From Kondoa malvinella (Eukaryota; Basidiomycota; Agaricostilbomycetes; Agaricostilbales; Kondoaceae): a stretch of DNA of 64,000 nucleotides. The stretch is taken from positions 911,126 to 975,125 of the forward strand of contig BCIM01000006.1 of NCBI GenBank assembly GCA_039545315.1, in the 5' to 3' direction. The position numbers and the translations under genes were made by a program. Under the pieces are notes generated by a model, which saw only the letters and a program-made list of their open reading frames with translations, had not been told where the DNA came from and made no database searches. Position 1 is the first letter of the stretch. Every line of letters begins with the position of its first letter. Below, piece by piece: positions 1 through 11,539 of this stretch.

Positions 1-161
1 GGAGCATCGTTGGACTCTGGTACAGCAGCGACAGGATTTGGCTCTGACAACGAAGACGTAGACGCTACGGGCAGCTCTGGTACCGCTTGACTAGGCTTTG
101 GTATCGTTTTTCCAGCAGGCTTGCGCACTTTGCGAGGTGCTAATGACAGCACAGAGTCCAT
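1..161 (-). CDS. N-terminus of an unknown protein, cut by the window edge
   Basis: Reading leftwards from an ATG at 161, the minus strand is open with no stop to the window edge, giving 53 codons. The peptide begins MDSVLSLAPRKVRKP and continues as a Pro/Ser/Ala/Val-rich, probably disordered stretch. I do not recognise it. Its start lies 55 bp from the IMP1 start at 217 on the opposite strand, so the two would share a very short divergent promoter. The open frame could be chance, since nothing conserved is visible. Confidence 0.45.
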   Translation of the reverse strand, partial: MDSVLSLAPRKVRKPAGKTIPKPSQAVPELPVASTSSLSEPNPVAAVPESNDA

Positions 162-216
162 ATTTTTGACCAAGTGTGATCGACGTTGCCGAGCAACAAC
201 GTCAAGAGACCAGCAA

Positions 217-800
217 ATGAATAGGGCATCCCCTTTCGGGACAAGCGCAAACTCTAGCAGATTCCGCAAAATCTCTATAAGAACAATTCAAATCCTCTGC
301 GCCGTGCATCTTTTTCATCGTCATGTCGCAGAAATTCGACCTACAGGCGGATCCTCTATGATGCCCACGTTCAGCGCTACAGGCGACTTTGTACTCGTTG
401 AAGCTTTATCTCTGCGCTTTCCTTTCCTCAGACCTTTGGCAAGAGGTGATATAGTCACCTTTGTCAGCCCACTCGATGCCAAAGTATCCGTTTGCAAGCG
501 AATCGTAGGGTTACAAGGCGATAAAGTCTACTTGGATCCGCATGTCACAGAAGGCGAAGATTGGATCAAAGTGCCTAAAGGTCATGTTTGGGTCTTGGGC
601 GATAACTTGGATAGCAGCAGAGATTCGAGGATGTATGGTCCCGTCTCGCTTGCGCTGCTCAGAGGTAGAGTAGCTGCTCGTGTGCGTTCCATCCATGATC
701 ACGAAGCTTGTCTTTGTCTGAGCTCTCTGTCTAGCTATTCCCAGAGTTCAAGATATTTGGTCCTATGCCAAATCATAACAAGAACGTCTTGCTGCAGTAG
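217..800 (+). CDS. IMP1: Mitochondrial inner membrane protease subunit 1 (IMP1), signal peptidase I family
   Basis: IMP1 is a Ser/Lys protease facing the intermembrane space that removes sorting signals from inner-membrane proteins. The ATG at 217 is followed by a hydrophobic segment (about residues 24-33), then GGSSMMPT with the catalytic serine near residue 47. The second catalytic region, VCKRIVG, has the lysine near residue 94, and the family box HVWVLGDN..SSRDSR follows. Reading straight through gives an unlikely tail. Removing an intron at 682-752 (GTGCGT donor, TTCAAG acceptor) joins ..GRVAAR to IFGPMPNHNK.., which matches the short aromatic-x-P tail of the family and stops at 800. The predicted length is 170 aa, normal for IMP1. 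Family assignment is firm; the 3' splice site is inferred. Confidence 0.88.
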
Positions 801-1661
801 TCAGAGCATTCCGCTGCTTTTTATCTCTTTGGGATTCCGGCATTTGCGAATTCAGCACAATACAGCCGACATGCCAATCCGGTCCATCATCCAGCTCAAC
901 GCGCTTTACGTCTGACGGCAACTGAGCGACAACCACAGATAAAGAGAATCGGAGACGACATTTTCCTCGCCGTACCTAGGTCTGCCACCTACGGACACAA
1001 TGTATTCCAATCGCCTAACAAGCTCTCCTGCCCTTGGACCATCAATCGTTCTCACTCCTCCATGCTCGGCTCTCTTCTCTTCCCACGAAGTCATGGAACA
1101 CCATACCAAGTCACTCAGATCTGAAGATGCGTCAATTCTGCAACCGAAACAATGCATCATGACTATGCCACCTACTCTTTGTGTACTGCCATCGGTCATT
1201 ACACCATAGAAAACACTCATGTTGGAGATGGTGGCATTGTCATTGTATCGTGGGTGTATCGCGCCGGTCTGGGAGGTTGCGCTGGAGAAAAGTCACCTGA
1301 GGGAGTGTAGTGATTGGCAAAGTCGGATGGATGTGTGAATAGATGGCGGGAGTAGGATTACTAATCAAGAAGCATTGTCGGTGTATGTCCTTCACCATTC
1401 AAGACCCATGTGTCTAATGGCATTGATAGCCCGCGCTGACGGTAGGCGGAAGCATTTGTGCCTATAATAGTCATCTAACGGTATCTGTGCTTGTCCCAAT
1501 GTCCGGCGTGATCGCTTCCACAGGCGGCACTTGGTCTAGGCACATATCGCGGGCAGGCTCTGTGTATGGGTCGCAAATAATATCCCGTTGCCTTTGAACA
1601 ATGCCCAAGTAAATCAAACAACCGTCCACTTACTCCCAGCCGTGATAGAAATACAAAGGAC
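801..1661. other. Intergenic stretch with one doubtful small ORF
   Basis: The 860 bp between the IMP1 stop and the stop of the Rho GEF gene contain a minus-strand 104-codon ORF (906-1220) and a shorter plus-strand ORF in the same place. The minus ORF starts MSVFYGVMTDGSTQR and is not low-complexity, but I recognise no domain and no supporting exons. It may be a small gene or 3' UTR sequence. No tRNA or repeat was seen. Confidence 0.4.
906..1220 (-). CDS. Possible small protein, 104 codons, unrecognised
   Basis: This uninterrupted minus-strand ORF would start at 1220 and stop at 906. The product has a mixed, globular-looking composition with two cysteines close together (..HCFGCRID..) and a basic C-terminal half. 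No known family is evident. It sits downstream of the Rho GEF gene on the same strand and converges with IMP1. With no homology and only about 100 codons, chance is a real alternative. Confidence 0.25.
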   Translation of the reverse strand: MSVFYGVMTDGSTQRVGGIVMMHCFGCRIDASSDLSDLVWCSMTSWEEKRAEHGGVRTIDGPRAGELVRRLEYIVSVGGRPRYGEENVVSDSLYLWLSLSCRQT

Positions 1662-4600
1662 TCATATGAAGTTCGAAATCGCTGGAGAAGGTGGAGGCGC
1701 GAGATGTCTAGCGGGTACGACTTCCACCTGAAAAGTAAGCCTGTCAGGGCATGATGTATCGAGAAAAAGACAAACACTAACGACTGAGTAAAAGTCGCCT
1801 TTGCCGGCCACATGTTCGCGCATAGCAATATGCACTATGCGATCAGCTTCTTCGTGTGTCGTTTGCCTCTTGCCGTCTGCACCGAGACCTTGTCCGTCGT
1901 TAAGACACAAGATCTCTTTCCCTTGAATGATTTGCACAAGCTTCCCCGTCATGGCATGGCGGATTTCGACGAAACCTAGTGACATGATCAGCATGACTTC
2001 TCTATCTCTCCACAGTTATAGACATACTGCTATCGAAGGCTAGGAGGTAGCCTTTGCAATAGGCAACGCTACGAGCCGTTCCCTGGAACTGAAGAACGGG
2101 TAAGTTTCGCTTTCACCAGCTTGCAAGAGAAAGATATCTACTTCAATAATGTCCTTATACCGGCCTGGCAGAGGATCACCATGTTTATCGGTGTAAAAAG
2201 CAAGATCTGTGTATGCTGATCGGTATCCGGACAGCTGAGGCATGGCCGCACCTACCTTCAAAGACAAAGAGGAACTCTGTCTGTGTGATACGGAACATCG
2301 CCACAGCCTTCGACTCGTGGCACCGCTTCTGCAAGTCCATAGCCTTGGCATCCGATCGGAGTTTTGACCAATCTGGGAAACTTTCTGCTCGTAACGGTTC
2401 GCGATCGATCGGTAGCAATTCGAAACCACTGTGTAGCCCTTCAGCTATTGCACTATAAATGGAGAGCGTATACTTACCGAGCACAAACGATGGAAAGCTG
2501 AGACTTGAGGAAGTATAGACCAAAGACTTCCGATGGAATGAAGAACTCTTTGTACTCGCGGAACCAGTCTTGTCTCTTGCGCATGAACCCTCTTGTACCT
2601 CTGTCTGCTATTGCAATGGGCTCCAAAGCTTTGAAGACAGTTTGGGTTACTCCGTCTTTCTTGACGTAAATGACCAACAAGCGCGTTTTCATCACTCCGA
2701 CTTGAAAGAACAGGACATCTTTGCTGCCACTTAGCCGCTGGGGTTCTTTGTTCTCTCGCGAGGCAGCACTTGTGGCCGAGGGGACCAGTGCTTCCAGAGG
2801 GTACGCGATCAGCACCTTGTTCGCCAAGACTAAGAGTAGGCCAAAGTCTTGAAGGACAGCACATTGCGTGATGTATTTGAGATGTAGCACCAGCCGATAG
2901 GACGAAGGGTCGTGTCGTAATCCGATCCAAAGCCCGTCATCGTGACCAATCGCGACCAGAGGATGACCTTCTGGTGTAGCTATAGAAACGCCGCGTCAGA
3001 GCAGAAAGACTGCATGCCGTAAAGCTTACTGAAGAAGGCGGAGCAAGTAGGCCTGCCGATCGGTATGAGCGAACCGTCTCTGCGACTTTGATCCGATATC
3101 CGGCTTGTTCGCGCAGCAAAGGTTTCTGCGCTCATCGTGACGGTCTCAAAAATTCTCGACTCTTCCAAGTCGATTCTCCTCAAGTTCTGTGTCTCTTCTA
3201 GCCTGGCTCGCCATTCTTGTCGCGCTTTGTCAGAGTCGACGAACAGCACGAAAATGCCTCCTTGTCGGCCGAGGTAATTGAAGGTGATTGGATAGAGCAT
3301 TCTGTCGCTGCCATCTCGGACGCTGGACGATATAGACTGGCTTTCCGCTGTAGTATTTGCTCGAAGCAAATGGAGACGACTTTGACGCGGTTGAGGTGGT
3401 TCATCCCAACCGATGGCGGTAAGCAACTCGAGAGGTATCGGCTGCGAGAAGACAAAAGATCAGGTTGGTGCGCATGTCTCATTTTGGAGCCACCCACTCG
3501 GCGACTGATATGATACCGTTTGTCGTTACCTTTGCCGGACGCGATCTTTGTCAGAACAACTGCGTCCTAGAGTTAGTATCCTGATCAACTAATATGGTAA
3601 AGAGACACACGGTAGTGATCGAAGAGGATGACATGTAGGGTAGTTGTACCGCTGAAGCCGCTAGACTCGGATCTTCGATACATTCGGTCTGCCATGACGA
3701 CCTGCCGCTTTTCATTGTACAGGTCAAGATCCTATTACACTGTTAGCTGGCTCAACGTGTGCGACTTGACGGAACGAACGGATATTATGCCTCCGTGACC
3801 AACAAGACTTTGCTGGTAGTTTCGACATGTGATGACTGCTTCAGAAGCGATGACCGCGAAATTCATCTCTTGGGCTTGACCATCTAGTATTTCAATGGCC
3901 TGCTCGAGCGCTTCATAGTCTTGATGGTCTGGCGAGGTCTTCTTCAGTATACTTCTGAGCATCAGCAGATACCGAGGCAAGCGCTTGGTAGGATTTTGCA
4001 GATAGTCATCGAGATCCCGCTTGCTTGCTGCCGGTCTCCGTGAAAATGTCTACATGTACTATTAGTACGCAAACCGAGAGATACCAGAGAGGGACTGACG
4101 TTGACAAAGAGCTCGAAAGATGGATTCCGCTGCTTCTCTTGCTGTATGCTAGCTTTCGCAAACGGGTAATGACTTGCATAGCTCTTGTACTGCGAGCCCC
4201 AATCCAAAGCTATATTGAGAACAACATCGCCAATGTTCTGTATCAGGTCGGTATGTTCTCTTTGTCTGTTGAGCAGCGCATCTGAGAAGCTCTGCGCCAT
4301 TTCGCGAACATCGAACAGATTGCCAAGGACTTCAGAGAAAAATGTAGATTGGTTGTCGGGCGATATGATGGGTGGATCTGCCTCGACGAGCGGATCAAGG
4401 AATTCCTGTCCGACAGACAACCTCGTCAGCCAAAGCTGAGCAGAGACATTCTCTGACGAACCGTTCGAAGTAGATCCAGCTCATACACATATTTGACTTC
4501 GGTCGTTATCAGTTCGTGTATGCTGTTCTGCCGATCAATCTCTCGTTTGCCTTCTTCCGGCTTTGCCATGAGCATGGCAAGGAGATCTGGATTTGCGAGT

Positions 4601-6153
4601 TCTGCCCATGACCGCATATCCTGGTAAGCTATCAGCGATGACAGGAGTACATGCGATCAGAAGGCCTACTATCGTCGGCGTTGTCGGAGCTTCGCTGACT
4701 GTACTTGCTTGCCGTTTGAGAAGCGCCTGACGAAGAATCAGACTCGTTCAGATTCGAGAGCACCCGGACATACCGCCTGCAAGTTGTTCGGACAACTAGG
4801 ACTAAAGCATCCACCTCCACCAGAACCATACGCGCTCAATCTAGCACACATGGGCGAGTAACAATTCGTGACTTCCGTAAAGACGCCCGCGGGCAATTCC
4901 TCCCAATCGTTCCCTCGGGCGCTCGAGTCACCCGTATCATCCTCTATGAAAGTATAAACCTGATCTAGACCATCTTCCACTTGGCTGGGGTTGTTTTGGA
5001 CTTCGAAAAAGAAGAGCTGGTTATGGAGCGATCGGGCAATGGCTAGTGCGGACCGTCGATTCTTGTGCACATCCGGTAAAGCGCGCATGACGGTAGTGAC
5101 TATATCTGAGCCGGTGAATGAAGTAGGGAAGGGTATTGAGCCACGAGTATGTTCGGCTCGAGGGACGTGATCGCGAAGATAGACGGCCAAGTTGGTGAGG
5201 AGAGCCTGGTTGACGTGTATGACTTCGTCTTCGTAGAGGATGCTTGAAGGCGCAAGAGAGTTGAGTGTAGTGCCCGAAGGGTTTCGATGCATGTTGTGAG
5301 GGAAAGATGACGAGGCTGATATTGGAGATAGCGTATTAGATCGAGAAGGATAAGGGAAGCGAGCTACAGGTGAATTCTGTTCTTCAGCTGCACTCATAGG
5401 TGGTGGAGTAGCTACGATGCTTGGACTTCGACGTGTCTCAATGCCATTGGGTCTTGAAGGGTAGCTATGCGGATCAGGCAAAGGTTTGGATTGCATAACG
5501 ATTCGATCTGATGGTGATCCTGGAGCGCTTGTCGGCGTGTTGCCCCATGGATAGCTCTCTTCACGCATAGGTAATTTAGATGCTTGTCGTTCTGTCAAGC
5601 GGGAAGGGCGATCTTCATTGCGGGAGTAGTACAGCGAAGAGGCGTTCGACGAGCTTGATACTGATTTGGAAGGCAGAGGAGAGGCGGAACTGCTTGTTCC
5701 CCCTAAAGGTCTAGGTCCAGCTGCCCGTGGTAAAGGTCGACTTGGCAGTCCATTGCTTGTGCTCCTTGAATTGGATGAGCCTGACATGTATGGCATACTA
5801 GAACTTGACATTGTAGACAGCTGAGTAGTAGATCTTTCTAGGCGCGGGTTGGGATCAACATTGTTTGGCATAGGCTGGGCGATATTTGAGGCTTCATCAG
5901 CATACATGGCTATGATTCCGCTTGTGGATGAGTTCCTGTTGGACTTAGCGTTGATACTAGGCGCTTCAGACAGTCTGGAAGGATCTTGATATTGGCTGGG
6001 CGGTGGTGAGTTGGCTTCGTCTCGCTCGAGCTTCTCGTAGAGCTGCTGCCAATTCTCGAGGCCGCCAGAGGTCCGTTGCTCTGAATGATAGCCTGTCCGT
6101 CCATTGACTGGCCTCGAGCTTCCATTGCTTGTAAAGTAATGATTCTGCTGCAT
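1662..6153 (-). CDS. ROM2: Rho1 guanine nucleotide exchange factor, DEP-DH-PH-CNH (ROM1/ROM2 type)
   Basis: Fungal ROM1/ROM2 proteins load GTP on Rho1 at the plasma membrane and drive the cell-wall integrity pathway. Running leftwards, the gene encodes a long Ser/Pro/Arg-rich disordered N-terminus. A DEP domain follows (about 5210-4950, with FTGSDIVTTVMRALPD). The RhoGEF (DH) domain starts near 4600 (RQNSIHELITTEVKYVYELD) and runs to about 4000. A PH domain lies near 3450-3000 and a CNH domain from about 2930 to the stop at 1662. The DH, PH and CNH parts are split by several short introns. I place the start at ATG 6153, which opens a Gln/Asn-rich peptide; the same frame stays open to an ATG at 6315, so the start is uncertain. 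A 54-nt intron at 1728-1781 is in frame and stop-free, so the end is the same spliced or unspliced. Confidence 0.85.
1728..1781 (-). other. In-frame 54-nt intron or exitron in the Rho GEF CNH domain
   Basis: In the minus orientation it begins GTTAGT, has CTGAC near the 3' end and ends TTTTCAG. It is 54 nt long and contains no stop. Splicing or retention therefore changes the CNH tail by 18 residues without altering the end of the protein. Confidence 0.5.
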
Positions 6154-6384
6154 GACCGCGTTCGCTAGCCAAGGGGGAAATAGTCCACACGCGAGGGTAT
6201 CACAGGTGTCCTGGCATTCTTGTATGCTTTGGTATCGAGAGCTGTCAGGTATTCGCTCGCTACGAGGGAGGCGAGGTCGTCGTGCCGCACACAGTTCGCG
6301 ATGTGTAATCAACACGAGAAGTACGCAAGCTACAGAGCAGTAAACGATGTGACAATGAGTGGTACGTAATACAATCTATCTCTT

Positions 6385-7674
6385 CTATCTTACAACCGTG
6401 CTGGCATCTACAGGAACTTCCTTTGAAAAGAGCGACAACATGCTCTCGTATACACTGAGGTAACCATGAGCCAAATTGCTACCACTAGAAAGAGCATAAG
6501 ACTCACATGTAGAGCGTGATCGCGTTGGGCACCACTCTTAGCAGATGCGGACTCAGACCAGAGTAAAGTGTCGCGAAACCTTCTTCTTTAATGACGAGCT
6601 GGAACGTCTGCAGTAGACCAGTATATCGAGCTGGTTGATTAAGTGGTGGTGCTTGTCTTAATCTTGTCCTTACGACCTGTTCGGTAGAGACTACGTAAGC
6701 TCTTTAACAAGCAAAAGGCATCGCCCGACAAACCTCGTGTGGATATGTGATGACCGTCGCTATGAGTTTAGCCAATCCTGCAGCAGCTCCTTTCCCTGTA
6801 TATCCCTCACCATCTCCAGGCTGTTTCCTTCTCGCTGCCATCACCTTGAACTGCTCGTACAGCGTCCATTGTATCACACCCTCAGTAACACCCAAATACG
6901 ACGCTGATAATCCACGATAGAAGCCCTTGATCCCTTCTGTACGGAAGATGAGACGAATACATTCTACTGAATTCATAGGTCGTATTCGAGCTGCAGCAGT
7001 TGAATAAGCTCTTGTCCCCGTTGCGGCTTTCGCAGGCGCCTTCTTTCCTTCTGCATTCTCTTCTAATTGTAATCGAGTCTTGACTACCCATATTGGGTTA
7101 GTGGCTGTTCCAGTGAGGATACCAGCAGTTGCTGCAGATGCCAGATGCACATAGGCGTTTTCTTTCCCGTCATTCGTAAGCAGTCGAGTAAAGATGGGTT
7201 TTCCATTGCCATAGCTAAAGAAATTGATCGACCTGGCTGGGATGACGCCTACTAATGTTGGGCCTAGTCCTTTGAAAAGCGCTGTTGGACCTTCTTGTCG
7301 ATACGTATCTCTGCCGAAGAGAACATCAGCACAACAAGATCGTACTAGCAGCGTCGACGCACACCTAAGGATAGCGCCAGTCTCTACGAAATGATACAAC
7401 AGCTTGAGGATGCCTTTGCGCTGGTTGGCCGCTTGAGCAGCATAGAGCTGACTTTTCGAGCTAAAGACGTCCGATTGCAAGCGAGTCTTGACTAGATCAA
7501 AGGGCGCAGTCACACAGGCGCCAGCGAGACCACCGACACTTTTGATGCAGAAATTGCTTTCATCAGGCATGGACTTGAACAGCCAAAGCAATACTCTCAC
7601 CCTCCTGCTACCATGTGCAACCATGCTGGTGTCTGCCGTTCTACTGCAGCGCTGTTCGTGACAGCTTGAGGCAT
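6385..7674 (-). CDS. RIM2: Mitochondrial pyrimidine nucleotide carrier (RIM2 / SLC25A33-36 type)
   Basis: This carrier exchanges pyrimidine nucleotides across the inner mitochondrial membrane to supply matrix DNA and RNA synthesis. Three carrier signatures are visible: PFDLVKTRLQSD, PIWVVKTRLQ and, across an intron, PHE-VVRTRLRQ. The order and the VTAPFDLVKTRLQSD text are typical of RIM2. I start it at ATG 7674, giving MPQAVTNSAAVERQTPAWLH; removing the intron at 7539-7600 restores HMVAGGVGGLAG, the family's first-helix motif. Other introns lie near 7315-7365 and 6665-6735. A last intron near 6450-6500 joins NAITLY to a final exon that ends at 6385. The promoter side faces the plus-strand gene starting at 8102. 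Confidence 0.87.
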
Positions 7675-8101
7675 TCAAGGAGGTGATTGTATCGAAGCAA
7701 GAGAATTGATCAGTGCGCTTTTTGGCAGGCGCAGAGATCATAGCGCAGGTCCGCTTCTCAAAACCGCCTGTCGCAGCTATAGAACGTTGATGTGTCCGGT
7801 CTTCGTCATCAAGCTAAAGTACGCTTTCTCAAGCATCATCAGGTGCTCTCAGACAGTCTCAGAAGTTTGTATTGGGCAGAGCGCTGCATTGATGCCTTCG
7901 TGAACTATTTCTTGTTCTCTGTTCATCCTGTCAGCGCATCAACATCAGCGTGGTCTCGTGCTACATCCCTCTTCGTTGCGTTTTACGGAAGTACACCCAT
8001 CCCCTTGTTCTCTGGTGTCCGATGCAGTCTTCTAGACCGTCAGCTTCTTGTCGTATCTCTCGCTCTGCGCTTGCTCAGCGACCATTCTCTTCTCGTCGAG
8101 C
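7675..8101. promoter_or_regulatory. Divergent intergenic region between the RIM2 gene and an unknown membrane-protein gene
   Basis: About 430 bp separate the two start codons. Plus-strand open frames occur here (for example from 7792), but I could not connect them to a conserved product. They may be 5' UTR or an upstream exon of the following gene. No clear TATA box or repeat was identified. Confidence 0.35.
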
Positions 8102-9768
8102 ATGACTCTCTCTCGTCCGATCCAACAAGGTCTTGTTCCCATGTCCGCAACCGTAGGCGACAAGAAGAAAGAGGATAGAGAACGCCTATTCGAGCTAGTC
8201 TCAGATAAGCTGTACTCTATCTCTTGCCTCGATGGATCCTTGTTGATTCGATTCTCGTATACAGTATTTCCTCTGGCATTGCCGTCCTCGTATATCAATT
8301 TTACGAGCAATGGAGCCAATACAATGGCCTAAACCATCTTATTGAAGCATTGAAGCATGAAAGATTCAGCCGGTTCTTCCTGATCTCCCAAGCCTTTCCA
8401 TGACGTACTCAAGGATCTGATGTCGGAGCGAATCAAGTCTCTGAGCAATATAAAGGAATTAGCAGCCTATAGTCATGTGGACAATCTGTCAGCCAGCAAG
8501 CTCCAATTACTAATATCTACTGATGCGTGTTTATAGACCAGATCTTCGCCCTCTGCTTCTATACTTATACAATTCTCGTCAATGGGATATTCTCTTTCAA
8601 GGCAAGATCAGATTCGGTACTTGCAGTGAATTCTCAAACCTCTACAATGATCTCATCAAGGCATTGAATTCGTCGGTCCTCGACCACATGCATGGGTTCA
8701 TTCTGAATTTTTGCTTGCTAGGGCACCTGATCAATTTCTTCTGGGCCGCGAAGCTATGCCATCTAACCCAGCTATCACTGCATGGGAATTTTTGCTGCCC
8801 GGAATCAAAGTCCATATGCCGCCAACCTGTGACACCGAGAGGTTTTTGCAGCATGGGCGAATCTATAAGCACGACGTCGGTCTTGGTGGGCTCCATCTAC
8901 AGAAATGGCACGATGTCAAAACAAACTTAATGCGTACGCGCGACTTTCAATCCATGCAACAGGTACTCATCACTTGTCCGTAGAGCCAAAACACGACGAG
9001 AAAGCCCGCATCGCGGCACAAACCGGCAGGCTCCATAAATTGCTGGTCGACGAGCAGTACGAATTTGCCCTACTTGACGCTAGTCGCTGACTAATGATCT
9101 CTTCCTTCTTAGTATAGGCACCGATACATTCGCGCTGATTTCGCATCACAAGTCGTCCTGGATCACTGCTGCCAATGAAATTCGTTTCGATGCCGATGAG
9201 AAACGGTCGAACCTCGAGCACCACCTGAATCCTCATGGGCAATGGGACCAGGCATTTCCAAGGATCTTACATTAGAGGCTGCAAGATCTCTTGGCGCAAC
9301 GTAAGGCAATCTTGCACTGGCTAGCTGAGTTGCGGGGCTTGCGAAGGTAAGCGAACGTCTGTCGATTTGTTGGCCACGGTGCTGAAATATGGTGCACAGC
9401 TATCCGATTCAGCTGTACTTTCCCCGCCAAGTGTTCGATGCCTTTGCTAACAACTCTGGCAGACCTTACCTTCGAGCTCTCGTCGTCCATCAATACTATC
9501 CGAACGACTGGGATTCGATGTGGTACACGCAGTCAACGTTGCATAAGATCTCGGAGCATCGAAGGTCGCGACAAGAAGGCTTTGCGGCCTACGAAGATGC
9601 CATTTCCCGTGTATTCGAGGCAGTGTGCGCCTCCATCGATCGGTGAGCAAATACCACGATGCTGTAATCGCATTACCCGCTGATGTTGATGTTTTCTGCA
9701 GTGAATGGGACAAGAAATACTCGAAATATCAGCAGGTCGCCGTCAATACCAACCGGATCCACTTTTGA
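8102..9768 (+). CDS. Multi-exon membrane protein, unidentified (gene model tentative)
   Basis: I do not recognise this product. A plausible chain begins MTLSRPIQQ at 8102 and, across an intron ending near 8206, continues VLYLLPRWILVDSILVYSIS, a membrane segment. It then reads ..QFYEQWSQYNGLNHL.. and LKDLMSERIKSLSNI, followed by a second hydrophobic run near 8540. Later exons carry KVHMPPTCDTERF.. (about 8800) and YPIQLYFPRQVFDAF with VVHQYYPNDWDSMWYTQ (about 9410-9520). The last exon ends EWDKKYSKYQQ..NRIHF at 9768 after a clean GTGAGC..TGCAG intron. The middle, 9110-9350, does not stay in one frame: one frame stops at 9272 and another reads ISKDLTLEAARSLGAT into a GTAAGG donor. It could therefore be one gene or two. 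Confidence 0.38.
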
Positions 9769-9993
9769 TGACGGACAGAGCAAAGCAGAGCGGAACTCGC
9801 GAGCATGCATAGACTATTAGACCGACCTTCTTCCTATTTTGTACATGAGAGTTCCTTGCAAGGATCTTGTAACACTTTGACGCTTCTCCTGCTTGGCTTG
9901 TGAATCTCTTCGCGCAGGGCTAAATGGTCATTAGACCGCCGGCAAGACGACAATCTGAGCAAAGGCGATTTCGCCCGTAAACGCAAGACAACG

Positions 9994-11149
9994 ATGAAGG
10001 CAAGTAATCGGACACAGACAGAGGTATACAGCTAATCTCGTTTGTGCAGCTCGTATCACAGGAAGAACAGGATGCGTGAGCGGTCGGAACCAAACTTGCA
10101 AAAACAATGACGCTGATCTCTCGCGACGTTCAGACAGCAGAACGCTACGATACAAGGTGGTCTGAAATATGGCTCGATGGGACTAGCGACGTCTGTTGGC
10201 GCTTCTGTGGCTGCTCAGCGTCTTGTGCGTTCCCCCTCATGGACGAATTGTGTTTGACTGATTATGCGAATCTAGTTCCCGGCATATAGAAGTCTTACAC
10301 TACCACTCAAAGCTTTTGGATGTACTGCTGTGACTGTCTTCTCGTATGGGCTGCCGATCCTTCGTGATTTTGCTGACCTGTCGCTTGCAGACTTATCGTT
10401 GGAGCAGATCGGGCAGGTAGAGCATACGAGGCGCAGCGATATGACCCAGGTGCGCTATCTTTCATGCATTCGTGAACCAAATTCACAAGCTCATCTGTTA
10501 TTCCAGGTAAAATCAATCGAGGTCAGTACTTCTATCAGCAGTTCGAGCTCTGACTGAAGAGGCATATCAGAGTCAACACTGGAGAAGAATCTCGGTCTAG
10601 AGCAGCAAGATCCACGAGGAGCCAGAGGGCCTTCAGATTATGGCAAATTGAGCACAATGGACGCGAGCATCGAATACCTCAAATCACATCGATACCAGAC
10701 TGTCTTTGGTGCTTGGGCAGCATCTATGGTCGGATGTGCGCTCCTGTGTACATTGTGTCTCATTACAAGCTAATTGGTATGCTATAGCTTTCGCCGTCAT
10801 CTCGCGAACTCCTCTCTCTACGGCCCAGAAGCTTGTACAGTAAGTCTCCTATCTCTCATCCCTATGCCCGCTTATCCAAGTCTATTCTAGGGCGCGTATG
10901 ATCGCACAGGGCTTGACAGTTGCTGTCTTGCTAGCTTCGGCAGGGTTGAGCTCGGTAGGAACAGCAGTATCTGGAAATGAAGAAGAAAGCAAAAGGTAAG
11001 CTGTAAGGGCCATAGCTCATGACAACAGCTGACTTTTCCATAACAGAGCTTCACAAGAAGACTCGATGTACAAATGGAACAAGAACTCTCCGCATGAAGC
11101 AGCGAAGCGAGAAGCAGCCAAAGAGCAGGCAGCGCAGCGGCAGGAATAG
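9994..11149 (+). CDS. RCF2: Respiratory supercomplex factor 2 (RCF2), HIG1 domain
   Basis: RCF2 is an inner-membrane protein that associates with cytochrome c oxidase and respiratory supercomplexes. It is rebuilt from nine or ten short exons. MK (only 6 coding nt, 9994-9999) joins LVSQEEQDA (10050-10075) through an intron with a GC donor. GGLKYGSMGLATSVGASVAA and PAYRSLTLPLKAFG follow, then LIVGADRAGRAYEAQRYDPG. A 15-nt exon at 10507-10521 encodes KINR. The HIG1 part reads EYLKSHRYQTVFGAWAAS..MVGSFAVISR, then KLVQARMIAQGLTVAVLLAS. A charged tail YKWNKNSPHEAAKR ends at TAG 11149. The two hydrophobic pairs and the VIGADR-like motif fit RCF2. Family assignment is good; individual junctions are inferred from protein continuity. 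Confidence 0.8.
10000..10049 (+). other. Predicted GC-AG intron after a 6-nt first coding exon of RCF2
   Basis: The intron starts GCAAGT directly after ATGAAG, carries GCTAAT as a branch-like motif and ends GTGCAG. Splicing gives MKLVSQEEQDA, the expected RCF2 start. The only GT donor in the interval (10023) would leave an intron of about 26 nt, which is too short. The sequence facts are direct; use of the GC donor is inferred. Confidence 0.6.
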
Positions 11150-11183
11150 ATCTTGTGTTGGGCAGCCTAGACTCTTGCATATA

Positions 11184-11539
11184 CTACCGCTTCCTTGTCG
11201 TCATTGCTGGCTCGTCCTCGTAGCCATACACCCTATGCAGCTCCATTTCCTCATAACTTGACCCGACTCGATTATAATCCCGCAGCGAACGCTTGTAAGC
11301 GCTGCTGGAGCTTTCTGCATGTTGAAGCATCCTATTCCACATTTCACTCGCCCAAGCTGATATTGGTTCGCCCATGCATGTTGACAGTACTAAGTTCTCG
11401 ATCAATTCAAGGCTCGAGCGATGCAAGTCTTTAGCTTACGTAGAAAGATGAGGAAGGCTACAAAGACAAAGGCTACGATGTATATGAATGTTTTGAGTTG
11501 CATTTTATGGCTGTCCCTATCCAGCCAGCGCGACTTCAT
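11184..11539 (-). CDS. Small single-pass membrane protein, unidentified
   Basis: An ATG at 11539 opens MKSRWLDRDSHK, followed by a very hydrophobic helix (TFIYIVAFVFVAFLIFL). Removing an intron at 11357-11439 (GTAAGC..TATCAG) joins PWASEMWNRMLQHAES and a charged tail ending RVYGYEDEPAMTTRKR at 11184, about 90 aa in all. The same frame stays open upstream to about 11636, and candidate exons lie at 11700-11930, so the start may be further upstream. I recognise no family. It converges with RCF2, the two stops being about 35 bp apart. A short tail-anchored or inner-membrane protein is possible. Confidence 0.4.
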
